Positions 44,453 to 52,901 of a stretch of DNA of 64,000 nt are shown here, piece by piece (position 1 is the first letter of the stretch; each line of letters opens with the position of its first letter). The notes beneath the pieces were generated by a model. That model did not search any database. It was not told the DNA's origin and saw nothing but the letters and a program-made list of their open reading frames with translations. This stretch comes from Tissierellales bacterium (GTDB taxonomy: Bacteria; Bacillota; Clostridia; Tissierellales; VENL01). The stretch is from assembly GCA_028280805.1 (NCBI GenBank), contig JANQLB010000103.1, positions 1 through 64,000 on the forward strand, given 5' to 3'. Both the position numbers and the translations under genes were made by a program.

Positions 44453-46195
44453 TTAGTTAGAATTTATTTTCCAATTTCTAGCTTTCATTCTCTTACTCCA
44501 GAATTCTGAATATATTCCTTTGTTATCTATTAGTTCTTGATGAGTTCCTTTTTCAACTAGAATCCCTTCTTTATTTAAAACTAATATCTGATTTGCTTTT
44601 TTTACGGTTGAAAGTCTATGGGCAATAACTATTAAAGTTTTTTCTTTTACTAATGAATTTAAAGCATCCTGCAGTTCTTTTTCATTTTCAGGATCAACAT
44701 TTGATGTAGCTTCATCAACAATAATTATAGGTGCATCTTTTAGTATTGCCCTTGCAATAGATATTCTTTGTTTTTCTCCTCCCGAAAGAGTACTACCTCC
44801 CTCAGCTATTACAGTGTCATATCCATTTTCTAATTCTGAAATAAACCCATGACATCTAGCTTTCTTAGCCGCCTCTATAACTTGGTCTATTGTAGCGTCA
44901 GGTCTTCCAAGTTTTATATTATTTAGTACTGTGTCGTTAAAGAGATATACATTTTGAAAAATCATACTTATATTAGATAGTACAGTATCACATTTCATGC
45001 TTTTGACGTTTATTCCACCAATTAAAACTTCACCTTTTTGAACATCCCAAAATCTAGCTATTAGATTGGAAATTGTTGTCTTTCCACTTCCAGATGGTCC
45101 TACAATAGCTGTCATACTCTTTTCCATTGATTTAAAGCTAATATTCTTTAGCACTGGTTTTCGTTCATAGGAGAAGTGTACATTTTTAAATTCTATATCA
45201 AATCTATCAGCTTTCTCATCCTTGTCATTATCATCCAAAGGTTGTACACTCATTATATTTTCAAGTCTATTTAAACAAGTGTCCATCAATCTGATTATAC
45301 CTGAATAAATAGATAATGCTTCTACAGGAGTATAAATTCTAAATGCAACTATTATAAACATCATCACGATAGCTAAAGATATGTCCTCTGATATATACAG
45401 CTGAGGTGCAAAATACAATATAAGCCCTATACTTATCTGAAAGCAACACATAAATGCTGTATTTAAAGGAACAGCTTTCATTTCAAAATTTAATGCTGTT
45501 TTTTCAAATCTTGCAAGTATTGACTCTAGTTTTTTGAAATTTCTTCCAGAAAGATTTAACGCCTTTATAACAGATATTCCTTGAATATATTCTAATAGTA
45601 CACTTACAACTTCTGATTGTTTTTCCTGTCTTTGCTCTCCATATTTCTTAAAGTCTTTCTGGATTTTAATATTTAACAAGAAAGCAATCGGATATACTAT
45701 CATAGCTACAATAGTCATTTTCCAGCTAATACATAATAAAAAGACTATTATTAATATGGTACTTATTAAAGCATTTGCAACCTTTGAGAGAAACTGCATA
45801 GAAAATGTTTCAACAAAAGTCAAATCATTTGTCAAAACTGCTGTTACATCCCCAATCTTGTTATCAGAAAAGCATCCCATAGGCATTCTCTTAAGTTTAT
45901 CTCCCATTTTTATTCTTTGCTTATTCATCATCCTAAAACCCGTACCACTTTGAAAGAAATGTACTAAAAGATTGAATATATATTGTCCCAATAAAGCTAT
46001 TAACATATAAAATACACGGTTTAATGTAATATCCATAGTAAGTGTGTTCTCAGTTATATCTCTCAAAGTTAATAGCATGAAATACAAAGGAATCATCATA
46101 CACGTACTTTCAAAAAAATTGAAGATAAAAGCCAAAATCAAATTCTTTTTTTCTTTTCCAGCCAATTTAAAAATTCTAATCAAAATGCCAGCCAT
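44453..46195 (-). CDS. fused ABC transporter 2 (TMD-NBD), YbtQ-like siderophore-type half
   Basis: 580 residues: about six helices in residues 1-310 and a C-terminal ATPase with Walker A GPSGSGKTTISNLIAR, signature LSGGEKQRISIARAIL and Walker B PIIIVDEATSNVDPENE. Exporter-type architecture, but in the yersiniabactin (YbtPQ) and mycobactin (IrtAB) systems such pairs import ferric siderophores. It lies two bases after its partner, so the two probably form a heterodimer. Fur-type and AraC-like context supports iron-siderophore uptake, without proof. Confidence 0.88.
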   Translation of the reverse strand: MAGILIRIFKLAGKEKKNLILAFIFNFFESTCMMIPLYFMLLTLRDITENTLTMDITLNRVFYMLIALLGQYIFNLLVHFFQSGTGFRMMNKQRIKMGDKLKRMPMGCFSDNKIGDVTAVLTNDLTFVETFSMQFLSKVANALISTILIIVFLLCISWKMTIVAMIVYPIAFLLNIKIQKDFKKYGEQRQEKQSEVVSVLLEYIQGISVIKALNLSGRNFKKLESILARFEKTALNFEMKAVPLNTAFMCCFQISIGLILYFAPQLYISEDISLAIVMMFIIVAFRIYTPVEALSIYSGIIRLMDTCLNRLENIMSVQPLDDNDKDEKADRFDIEFKNVHFSYERKPVLKNISFKSMEKSMTAIVGPSGSGKTTISNLIARFWDVQKGEVLIGGINVKSMKCDTVLSNISMIFQNVYLFNDTVLNNIKLGRPDATIDQVIEAAKKARCHGFISELENGYDTVIAEGGSTLSGGEKQRISIARAILKDAPIIIVDEATSNVDPENEKELQDALNSLVKEKTLIVIAHRLSTVKKANQILVLNKEGILVEKGTHQELIDNKGIYSEFWSKRMKARNWKINSN

Positions 46196-46197
46196 AA

Positions 46198-47946
46198 TTA
46201 CTTGGTACCTCCTAATTCAAATTCCCACTCCATAGCACCTATATGTGTATGCCACATTTGTTTATATAGTTCACAAGATGATAGGAGTTCTTCATGGTTT
46301 CCTTGATCTTCTATATTGCCTTTATTGATTACTAATATCTTGTCCGAATATATGATAGTAGAAAGTCTATGGGCTATAATGAAAACAGTTTTTTCTTTTG
46401 TAAGATTATTCAAAGCTTCTTGGATTTTGTCCTCATTTTCTGGATCTATACTTGATGTTGATTCATCTAATATAATTATAGGAGAATTTCTGAGTATTGC
46501 TCTGGCTATAGAAATTCTTTGCTTTTCTCCTCCACTTAATTTACTTCCGGATTCTCCAACGATAGTATCATAACCCTTCTCTTTTTCCATTATAAACTCA
46601 TGACACTGAGCCTGTTTAGCTGCTTTTATTATTTCTTCATCAGATGCATCCAGTTTACCCATCCTTATATTTTCCTTAATTGAAACATTAAATAAAAATA
46701 CATCTTGAAAAACAAAGCTTACTAACTCCATCAACGTCTCTACTGGTATTTCTTTAATATTTACTTCACCCAGTCGTATTTCACCCTTATTAATATCCCA
46801 AAATCTAGCTATCAATTTTGCTAAAGTTGATTTCCCCGAACCGGAAGGACCAACAATGGCTGTGGTACTTGCTGATTCTGCAAAGAAAGAAACATTTTTT
46901 ATAACATCTTTTTGCTCATACGCAAAGGAAACATCCTTAAACTCAATTGAATAATTTTTTATATTTGAAATTTTATTGGAATAACACAGTTCATCTGCTT
47001 TCAAAATATCATAAACTTTTTTTTCAGATTCAGTTACCATAATTATTCCGTCCAAAAACTCTGTAAGTTTTATTAAAGGAGCTGTAAAACCCATAGATAT
47101 TGTTAAAAACAAAATAAAATCAGCAACTGAAAGACTTCCATTTAAATTTAAATACGCACCTACCGGTATTATTACAATTAGATTAGTAGTCATCATTACA
47201 AAATATGCTGACATATATATCCAAGCTGACTTGTACCAACTCAATACGAATTTTTCATAATCATAAATTGATTTTTTATACTTACTAAAGGCATTTGTTG
47301 TTTGATTAAATGCTTTAATAACTGCTATACCTTTTATATAATCAACTATGGTTTTATTCATATTCTCCTTGGCCTTTGTATACTTATCCATCTTCTCATT
47401 GGAACCTTTCATCATTTGTCTAAATGGTATAATTGCTAAAGGAATAGTTATTAACATTGCCATAGCCATACGCCAATCTACCGTGAAAAGATAGATTGTA
47501 ACTGCAAGTGGTATTACAAAGTTTGATGTCGTCTCCGGGAGATTATGGGCTAAAAACCTTTCCATATCTTCAACATCTTCAACCATAACCTTTTTTACCT
47601 GTCCAGAAGCTTTATCTGTAAAAAAACCTAATGGTATTCTGGCTAATTTATAGGCTAATTTTATTCGTGTGTTATATAAAATTTTATAAGCCACTTTATG
47701 AGATGCTCTTGTTGAATATGCAAACAATATATTTTTCAATACCAATGCAAAACCTACAGCTATCGCTAAGTTTCTTAAATATGTAATATTGTAGCTGTTG
47801 TTAATAAACTGCATTACTATTTCAGGGATAATAAGAAAGGGTATCATTCCACATCCTACACTTAATATGGCTAAAAAAATAGAAATTATCATCCTATACT
47901 TATAGCCGCCAGCTAAATCAATCATTCTAAGAATACTGTCTTTCAT
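46198..47946 (-). CDS. fused ABC transporter 1 (TMD-NBD), YbtP-like siderophore-type half
   Basis: 582 residues of the same layout as its neighbour: N-terminal helices (MIISIFLAILSVGCGMIPFL and others), then an ATPase with Walker A GPSGSGKSTLAKLIAR, signature LSGGEKQRISIARAILR and Walker B PIIILDESTSSIDPENE. Both halves keep catalytic Glu after Walker B, so both ATP sites may be active. It is first in the two-gene operon. The 18-bp motif lies about 120 bases upstream. Confidence 0.88.
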   Translation of the reverse strand: MKDSILRMIDLAGGYKYRMIISIFLAILSVGCGMIPFLIIPEIVMQFINNSYNITYLRNLAIAVGFALVLKNILFAYSTRASHKVAYKILYNTRIKLAYKLARIPLGFFTDKASGQVKKVMVEDVEDMERFLAHNLPETTSNFVIPLAVTIYLFTVDWRMAMAMLITIPLAIIPFRQMMKGSNEKMDKYTKAKENMNKTIVDYIKGIAVIKAFNQTTNAFSKYKKSIYDYEKFVLSWYKSAWIYMSAYFVMMTTNLIVIIPVGAYLNLNGSLSVADFILFLTISMGFTAPLIKLTEFLDGIIMVTESEKKVYDILKADELCYSNKISNIKNYSIEFKDVSFAYEQKDVIKNVSFFAESASTTAIVGPSGSGKSTLAKLIARFWDINKGEIRLGEVNIKEIPVETLMELVSFVFQDVFLFNVSIKENIRMGKLDASDEEIIKAAKQAQCHEFIMEKEKGYDTIVGESGSKLSGGEKQRISIARAILRNSPIIILDESTSSIDPENEDKIQEALNNLTKEKTVFIIAHRLSTIIYSDKILVINKGNIEDQGNHEELLSSCELYKQMWHTHIGAMEWEFELGGTK

Positions 47947-48065
47947 ACTTTATTACTTCCTTCTCTTAATATTTTTTAGTGTTAAACAAGTAGACCAATT
48001 ATTATATGTTCTTTTTATCTTGCACTTTTATTTATTTTACTATTTTGAAATAAGTACCTACAACT

Positions 48066-48083
48066 CAATAAGGATTTTTTTAT
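48066..48083 (-). promoter_or_regulatory. second copy of the 18-bp motif
   Basis: CAATAAGGATTTTTTTAT, identical to 44393-44410, upstream of the fused ABC pair. Confidence 0.55.
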
Positions 48084-48267
48084 GCTCCAAAAAGTAGTTT
48101 TTAAGAAAAAATAGAAGATTTGTTTTTTATATAAGTTATGCTGAAGAAATTACATTAAGATTCTAATCAGCTCATAAACAGAGATATATGTTTTACGATA
48201 TCTAAATTAAGGAATTTAAAACGTTTATGATAAGACATAACACAAATAGATTTAGAGACACATGTTA

Positions 48268-48289
48268 AAAACCTCCTTTCGGAGGTTTT
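48268..48289 (-). terminator. terminator of AraC gene 2
   Basis: AAAACCTCC, loop TTTC, GGAGGTTTT, downstream of the stop at 48353. Confidence 0.85.
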
Positions 48290-48352
48290 ATCTGACTGAA
48301 TCAAAATATTTAGAAGGTTGGATGAAATTGAAGTTTAGTTTATATATGAAAA

Positions 48353-49342
48353 TTAAAAGTTTCTATTATAATATTTTTTTCTGTATTCGCCTGCTGTTAC
48401 TCCATATTTTTTTCTAAAGGCATTTGTAAAATGACTTACATTTTTATAACCTATCAGACCAGCTACCTCATTTACAAGTAATTTTTTATCTTCAAAAATA
48501 AATCTAGCCAGATCTAGTTTTTGTTCTTTTACATATGAATATACAGGTTTACCAAATATAAACTTAAAACCATTTTTAAGTTTATATTCATTTAGATAAA
48601 CCATTTTAGAAAGTTCTTTTAAGTATGGTGGATTAACTATATTATCATCTAATATATTCTTAGCTTTATACAGACTAGCAATATCTGTTTTTGATAAGAC
48701 AATATCTTTTATTTTGCTTCTCTTTGGTATTAATTGATTGAAATACAGAGCAGCTAATTCTAGTACTTTTCCCTTTACATATATTTTATCTATCTGTTTC
48801 TTGTATAAACTATTAATAACCTGCTTGCAGATAAGACTTAATTGAGGAGTAGTGTCTTTTATTTTAATCCAGTTTTTCTTGTCACTTTGATTATCAGATA
48901 GATATTTTTCAAATGAACGTATAAAATTATCCGATAATTGTATTTTTACAGCCTTGATTCTCTCTCCTCTATCACAATCAATAATACTATCACAATCACA
49001 ATTAAAACAAATAAATGTATCACCTTCTTTGAGACTATATAATTGATCTATACATTTGTCATCCCATTTAATATTGCCTTCAATACAGATAAAAATTTCT
49101 AATAATGGTTTCTTTTTTATATATTGTATTTTCATCTGCTGATTTAAAACCATGTTAAACTCTACTATTTCCAGAGAATCTTCAAATAGTATTCTTCTAA
49201 TATAACCATTACCTAAACCTTTTGAAATTTTAAATTTTGAGTCAAACTGGTCATATGGATATAACTCATCGAAATCATAAATTTGTATTTTATTGTCATC
49301 TGTTTTATGGTAATTATATTGTTCACATAATAATCCATTCAA
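48353..49342 (-). CDS. AraC-family regulator of the metallophore region (2)
   Basis: About 329 residues. An N-terminal cupin-like sensor domain is followed by a C-terminal AraC double HTH (YLKELSKMVYLNEYKLKNGF, then LVNEVAGLIGYKNVSHFTNA and FRKKYGVTAGEY). TTG at 49342 follows AGAGG by 9 bases; an upstream TTG at 49360 is an alternative. A perfect 7-1-7 Fur site lies about 90 bases upstream. By analogy with YbtA, the protein may sense the loaded siderophore and activate the operons at 44.3 and 47.9 kb. Confidence 0.87.
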   Translation of the reverse strand: MNGLLCEQYNYHKTDDNKIQIYDFDELYPYDQFDSKFKISKGLGNGYIRRILFEDSLEIVEFNMVLNQQMKIQYIKKKPLLEIFICIEGNIKWDDKCIDQLYSLKEGDTFICFNCDCDSIIDCDRGERIKAVKIQLSDNFIRSFEKYLSDNQSDKKNWIKIKDTTPQLSLICKQVINSLYKKQIDKIYVKGKVLELAALYFNQLIPKRSKIKDIVLSKTDIASLYKAKNILDDNIVNPPYLKELSKMVYLNEYKLKNGFKFIFGKPVYSYVKEQKLDLARFIFEDKKLLVNEVAGLIGYKNVSHFTNAFRKKYGVTAGEYRKKYYNRNF

Positions 49343-49431
49343 ATTAACGCATCCTCTCAACTTAGCCCTATGTCAGTTATGTTTATTTCACTAGTAGTAT
49401 ATAAAATCTGTAGTACTTACACTTCTCTAGT

Positions 49432-49446
49432 TGATAATGATTATCA
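49432..49446 (-). promoter_or_regulatory. Fur box before AraC gene 2
   Basis: TGATAAT-G-ATTATCA, a perfect 7-1-7 Bacillus-type Fur site. Confidence 0.85.
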
Positions 49447-49580
49447 TTACATGTATATTATAACGATTTGAGTAGTGATTGTCAATTATTCTTAAAACGA
49501 GTATTTCAGTACATTATCCACTAAATATTCATTTTTCATATCTCTAACATCCACACAGTCAATCAAAATACTACAATAGA

Positions 49581-49605
49581 TAAAAAAAGGCTTTCGCCTT
49601 TTTTT
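49581..49605 (-). terminator. terminator after flavodoxin
   Basis: AAAAAAAGGC, TTTC, GCCTTTTTTT, directly beyond the flavodoxin stop at 49655 on the minus strand. Confidence 0.85.
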
Positions 49606-49654
49606 ATACTTGTTATTAAGTGATATTAAATAAAATATATCTTTAACCAATTAT

Positions 49655-50086
49655 TTAAGCATTAGCTAACTTTTCACCTAATTTTTTGCAAAGATTTGTT
49701 CCTTCATCATCAGGTGTAAGATGAATCATTAATCCGTCTTCTATTAATCTTACACCATAATCTTTCATCCTATTTTCCCAGTCTCTCATCCATTCGCCAT
49801 CGCCCCAGTCATATGAACCAAATAGTGCAACAGCTTTGTCTGTATAATCTATATCACTAAGTGATTCTACAAACGGCTCCATAAAATCTTCTTCCAAAAC
49901 TTCTGCTCCCATAGAAGGGCAGCCAAGTGCAATTAAATCTGAGTCAATAATGTCTTGTTTAGTAGCATCTTCAACGCTAAGAACTTTAACTGAATTTCCA
50001 CTAACTTTAGCACCTTCTGCAATGGCATTTGCCATCATTTCTGTATTTCCTGTTCCACTCCAGAAAACAACTGTAATATTTTTCAT
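49655..50086 (-). CDS. flavodoxin
   Basis: 143 residues with the FMN-binding fold: the phosphate loop VFWSGTGNTEMMANAI near residue 8, LIALGCPSMGAEVLEE and ALFGSYDWGDGEWM, which supply the isoalloxazine contacts. Flavodoxins replace ferredoxin as electron carriers when iron is short. It is downstream of the DUF3793 gene on the same strand, and the Fur palindrome at 50775 lies upstream of both. Iron-dependent repression of the pair is therefore likely. Confidence 0.93.
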   Translation of the reverse strand: MKNITVVFWSGTGNTEMMANAIAEGAKVSGNSVKVLSVEDATKQDIIDSDLIALGCPSMGAEVLEEDFMEPFVESLSDIDYTDKAVALFGSYDWGDGEWMRDWENRMKDYGVRLIEDGLMIHLTPDDEGTNLCKKLGEKLANA

Positions 50087-50125
50087 ATTATCCCTCCATT
50101 AATTTATAATTTATTTATATTTCAA

Positions 50126-50722
50126 TTATATTGAAAACAATACTTTTTCTGGTGTATATTGATTCAACAGATTTCGTATTTTAATCTTTGCTTCTAAAAA
50201 TTCTTTAAATTTTTTATCCGATACCTTTGTATCGCCATACACTCTCCAGCCATTTACTTTGGTCAGTTTAAGAGAAGGATGACCTATAAACCCTATTATA
50301 TCTTTTAACGGGTATCCTAGAAAAACTCCTATTTCATGCGGTATAGTTCCTTCTTCAATGTTTTTTATTAAATACTCCAGATAATCATTTAACGTATAGT
50401 CTTTTGGATATCCGTGTGATTTAAGAAATTTTAGATTTCTATAATCCATTAGATAATTGTTAAGTAACTGCGGGTTATAAAATAATACTTTTAGGCTGGT
50501 CTTTTTATAAGTAATTATTCTGTATGATACCTTTTGGCAATTTCCTATATATTTTTCTATTTTTCTGATTTTCTTTTTTAATTGACTGTCATGTCTTGGT
50601 AAACTAATCAGCTCTGCCGGCTTTGAACCAATAAGAACAGGTCCTAACATTTCAATCAGCCTAGTAAAAAAATCATTTATGTTTTTATCAATAAATATAT
50701 TTGAGTTAAGCTTTTGAGACAT
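50126..50722 (-). CDS. DUF3793 family protein
   Basis: About 198 residues with features of DUF3793 (GYPKDYTLNDYLEYLIKNI, IPHEIGVFLGYPLKDIIGFI, and near the N-terminus LGPVLIGSKPAELISL). These proteins are commonly paired with flavodoxin in Clostridia; the function is unknown to me. ATG at 50722 follows GGGAG; the longer frame to 50758 would begin inside the palindromic operator. It is 39 bases from flavodoxin and probably co-transcribed. Confidence 0.8.
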   Translation of the reverse strand: MSQKLNSNIFIDKNINDFFTRLIEMLGPVLIGSKPAELISLPRHDSQLKKKIRKIEKYIGNCQKVSYRIITYKKTSLKVLFYNPQLLNNYLMDYRNLKFLKSHGYPKDYTLNDYLEYLIKNIEEGTIPHEIGVFLGYPLKDIIGFIGHPSLKLTKVNGWRVYGDTKVSDKKFKEFLEAKIKIRNLLNQYTPEKVLFSI

Positions 50723-50756
50723 TTTCGTCACTCCCATTTTGAAATAACAAAAAAAC

Positions 50757-50811
50757 ATATGATAACATTAATTTGATAATGATAATCATTATCAAATTAA
50801 TGTTATCATAT
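50757..50811. promoter_or_regulatory. 55-bp perfect palindrome centred on a consensus Fur box
   Basis: Two 27-base arms are exact reverse complements around the A at 50784. The centre holds GATAATGATAATCATTATC (50775-50793), the 19-bp Fur consensus without mismatch. Located 34 bases before the DUF3793 start. The arms beyond the Fur core also pair, so the site could hold several Fur dimers or form a cruciform. Confidence 0.85.
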
Positions 50812-51001
50812 TATCATAGTATTGTAAATACTTTTTTTTAAAAGTAAATTCTTAATATAAAAAACATAAAAGTTTATCGAAATGAACCTTTATGGTATTA
50901 CCGCTTTTCCCATTATTTGATTGTTGATATGTAACATAAAATCATGTAATATATACACTTGTAACACTAAAAATTTTAAGATAGAAAGGAGGTCTAGGTC
51001 T

Positions 51002-52201
51002 GTGAAAAAATTATTAAAAATACTCCTTACACTATTCATAATTTGTATTTTATTTATGCCAAGCTTCTCCTATGCAGCCCAAGTACACCGAGTGACATCT
51101 GGGGAATCATTATATCTTATTGCAGAAAAATATGAGGTTACGACAAATGCACTTATAGAAAATAATCCTTTTTTACAAAACCCAAATATAATTTTCTTAG
51201 ATCAAGTAATAATAATCCCAGAAACTAGTGAAAGCATGACATATAGAGTTAAAGTAGGAGATACCATATATAAAATATCACAAAAACTTGGAGTTTCTAT
51301 GGAAGAATTGGTAGAAGCAAATAACCTGACAGACTGGGATACTCTTTATATTGGTCAGATACTATCTGTACCCCCTAATAATTATACTGTTAAATCAGGG
51401 GATACATTATATTTGATTTCTCAAAAATTCGGGATTTCTATAAACGCTTTAGCTGAGGAAAACAATATAAGTAATCTAGATTATATTTATGTGGGTCAGA
51501 TTCTAACTATTCCTCGGTCAGAACTCAACAACGGAAATTCAGATTTTAAAGATTTAGTTAATCCACTTGCTCAGAAATATCCTGATACATTCTATTTAAA
51601 GGGTTCTTCTAATAGAAGGAGAATTGCATTAACCTTTGACGATGGTCCAGATGAAATCTATACACCTCAAATCCTAGATATACTAAAAACTCATAATGTT
51701 AAGGCAACTTTCTTCCTACTTGGAAGCAAAGTTAAAGAACAGCCTGAGTTAGTGAACAGAATTATTAATGAAGGACATATTATCGGTAATCACAGTTGGA
51801 CTCATCCTGATCTTCGTAAAGTTACAAGTGAACAATTAGTTTATGAGATAAAGCAAACTGAAAATGCAATTATGGATGTCACTGGATTAACTACTTGTAT
51901 AATGCGTCCTCCTTATGGTGCTGTAAATGAAAATGTAATAGAGCAATTACAAGAACTAAACTATAAGGTAATCAACTGGAATATCGACACTGTGGATTGG
52001 CGTGCTGAAACTACTTCTGATGACATACTGATTAATACGCTTCCTAATATCACAAAAGATGCTATTGTGCTTATGCATGATTCACCAGGGGATAAATCTG
52101 CTACAGTAAATTCTTTGGCAGAATTAATTACAACTTTAAGTAAAAATGGATATACCTTTGTTACAACAGATGAGATGTTAGAAATCCAAGCTTATAGATA
52201 A
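51002..52201 (+). CDS. LysM polysaccharide deacetylase
   Basis: 399 residues. A signal peptide (LLKILLTLFIICILFMPSFS, cleaved near YAA) leads into three LysM repeats (HRVTSGESLYLIAEKYEVTT, YRVKVGDTIYKISQKLGVSM, YTVKSGDTLYLISQKFGISI) and a NodB-type deacetylase with motif 1 ALTFDDGP, motif 2 HSWTHPDL, motif 3 RPPYG and the later WNIDTVDW and LMHDS. The secreted enzyme presumably removes N-acetyl groups from wall glycan. GTG at 51002 has GGAGG 9 bases upstream; the longer frame to 50921 is rejected. Confidence 0.93.
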   Translation: MKKLLKILLTLFIICILFMPSFSYAAQVHRVTSGESLYLIAEKYEVTTNALIENNPFLQNPNIIFLDQVIIIPETSESMTYRVKVGDTIYKISQKLGVSMEELVEANNLTDWDTLYIGQILSVPPNNYTVKSGDTLYLISQKFGISINALAEENNISNLDYIYVGQILTIPRSELNNGNSDFKDLVNPLAQKYPDTFYLKGSSNRRRIALTFDDGPDEIYTPQILDILKTHNVKATFFLLGSKVKEQPELVNRIINEGHIIGNHSWTHPDLRKVTSEQLVYEIKQTENAIMDVTGLTTCIMRPPYGAVNENVIEQLQELNYKVINWNIDTVDWRAETTSDDILINTLPNITKDAIVLMHDSPGDKSATVNSLAELITTLSKNGYTFVTTDEMLEIQAYR

Positions 52202-52279
52202 ATTTTAAAGATTGACTAATTAAATTAATGAGGAATTGTTGGTAAATAAAATATTTTAACCCATAACTTCTTCATATAA

Positions 52280-52329
52280 AAAAACACACTAATTCCATAA
52301 TAATATCTATTTATGGTTAGTGTGTTTTT
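52280..52329 (+). terminator. terminator of the deacetylase gene
   Basis: AAAAACACACTAA and TTAGTGTGTTTTT pair exactly, with an inner CCATA/TATGG-type stem, 78 bases after the stop. Confidence 0.85.
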
Positions 52330-52438
52330 AATATGTCAAATTATATTGTTTTTAAGCACAATAAAAGACTATTTTCGTTTTTTTATACATATTTTTGATT
52401 AAAAGAACTTTCTATTTACAGACATCCCTTAAACTCTT

Positions 52439-52535
52439 TGGCGGGAATATGTGGGAATCGAACCCACCCGGGACGCTCTTAACACCCCATACTGGTTTTG
52501 AAGACCAGAGGCAACACCAGCCACCATCTACTCCC
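52439..52535 (-). tRNA. selC: tRNA-Sec (anticodon TCA)
   Basis: A 97-base tRNA with encoded CCA and the anticodon TCA in CTGGTCTTCAAAACCAG. Its acceptor arm, long extra arm and T arm (CGGGTGGGTTCGATTCCCAC) fit bacterial selenocysteine tRNAs, which are 90-100 bases long. It implies selenoprotein synthesis in the organism, although selA, selB and selD are not in the window. TTGACA/TATAAT promoter at 52564-52591, 16-base spacer. Confidence 0.96.
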
Positions 52536-52536
52536 A
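52497..52536. repeat. 40-bp direct repeat, copy 1 (within selC)
   Basis: Identical over 40 bases to 57953-57992. It covers the tRNA-Sec 5' end to the anticodon loop and is interpreted as an att-like site. Confidence 0.9.
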
Positions 52537-52563
52537 CAATGCTATAAACGTTGGTACTAAAAC

Positions 52564-52591
52564 ATTATAACATATTTTAGTTTTGTGTCAA
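52564..52591 (-). promoter_or_regulatory. selC promoter
   Basis: Minus strand TTGACA (52586-52591), 16-base spacer, TATAAT (52564-52569), upstream of the tRNA-Sec 5' end at 52535. Confidence 0.85.
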
Positions 52592-52617
52592 GGGATAAAA
52601 TTGCCTATGAAGTTTCA

Positions 52618-52788
52618 TTAAATATCATATTTTTTCAAATAGTCATAAGTACAATATAGTGAGCTCTCAAATAATTCAGTTTTATCACACTCACCTAACT
52701 TTTCTAAATAATTACAAGATGAACTGATGAAGTCAAAAAACTGTTTCCCAATGTGAATTATGGATACACTAGAACTGTCCCATTGTAT
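52618..52788 (-). pseudogene. orphan coding fragment inside the selC-bounded segment
   Basis: A 56-codon frame without a start codon (IHIGKQFFDFISSSCNYLEK, then CDKTELFESSLYCTYDYLKK), ending at 52618. The composition is protein-like but I do not recognise it. It lies between selC and the Bce-type permease and looks like the remnant tail of a gene. Confidence 0.4.
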
Positions 52789-52901
52789 CTATTGCATTAT
52801 TTTTCTATATTATTTTTATTATACATTTATATCTCTTTTATATTAAAGATTTATAAGTTACTCCTATTAGCATAGATGATAATATTACAAATTCTATTTA
52901 T

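Larger units (their letters stand above)
47947..48352. other. promoter region of the YbtPQ-like operon and end of AraC gene 2
   Basis: Holds the 18-bp shared motif (48066-48083), a likely -10 (TATAAT on the minus strand near 48004) and the AraC terminator at 48267-48290. The rest is AT-rich with no frame that I can support. Confidence 0.6.
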
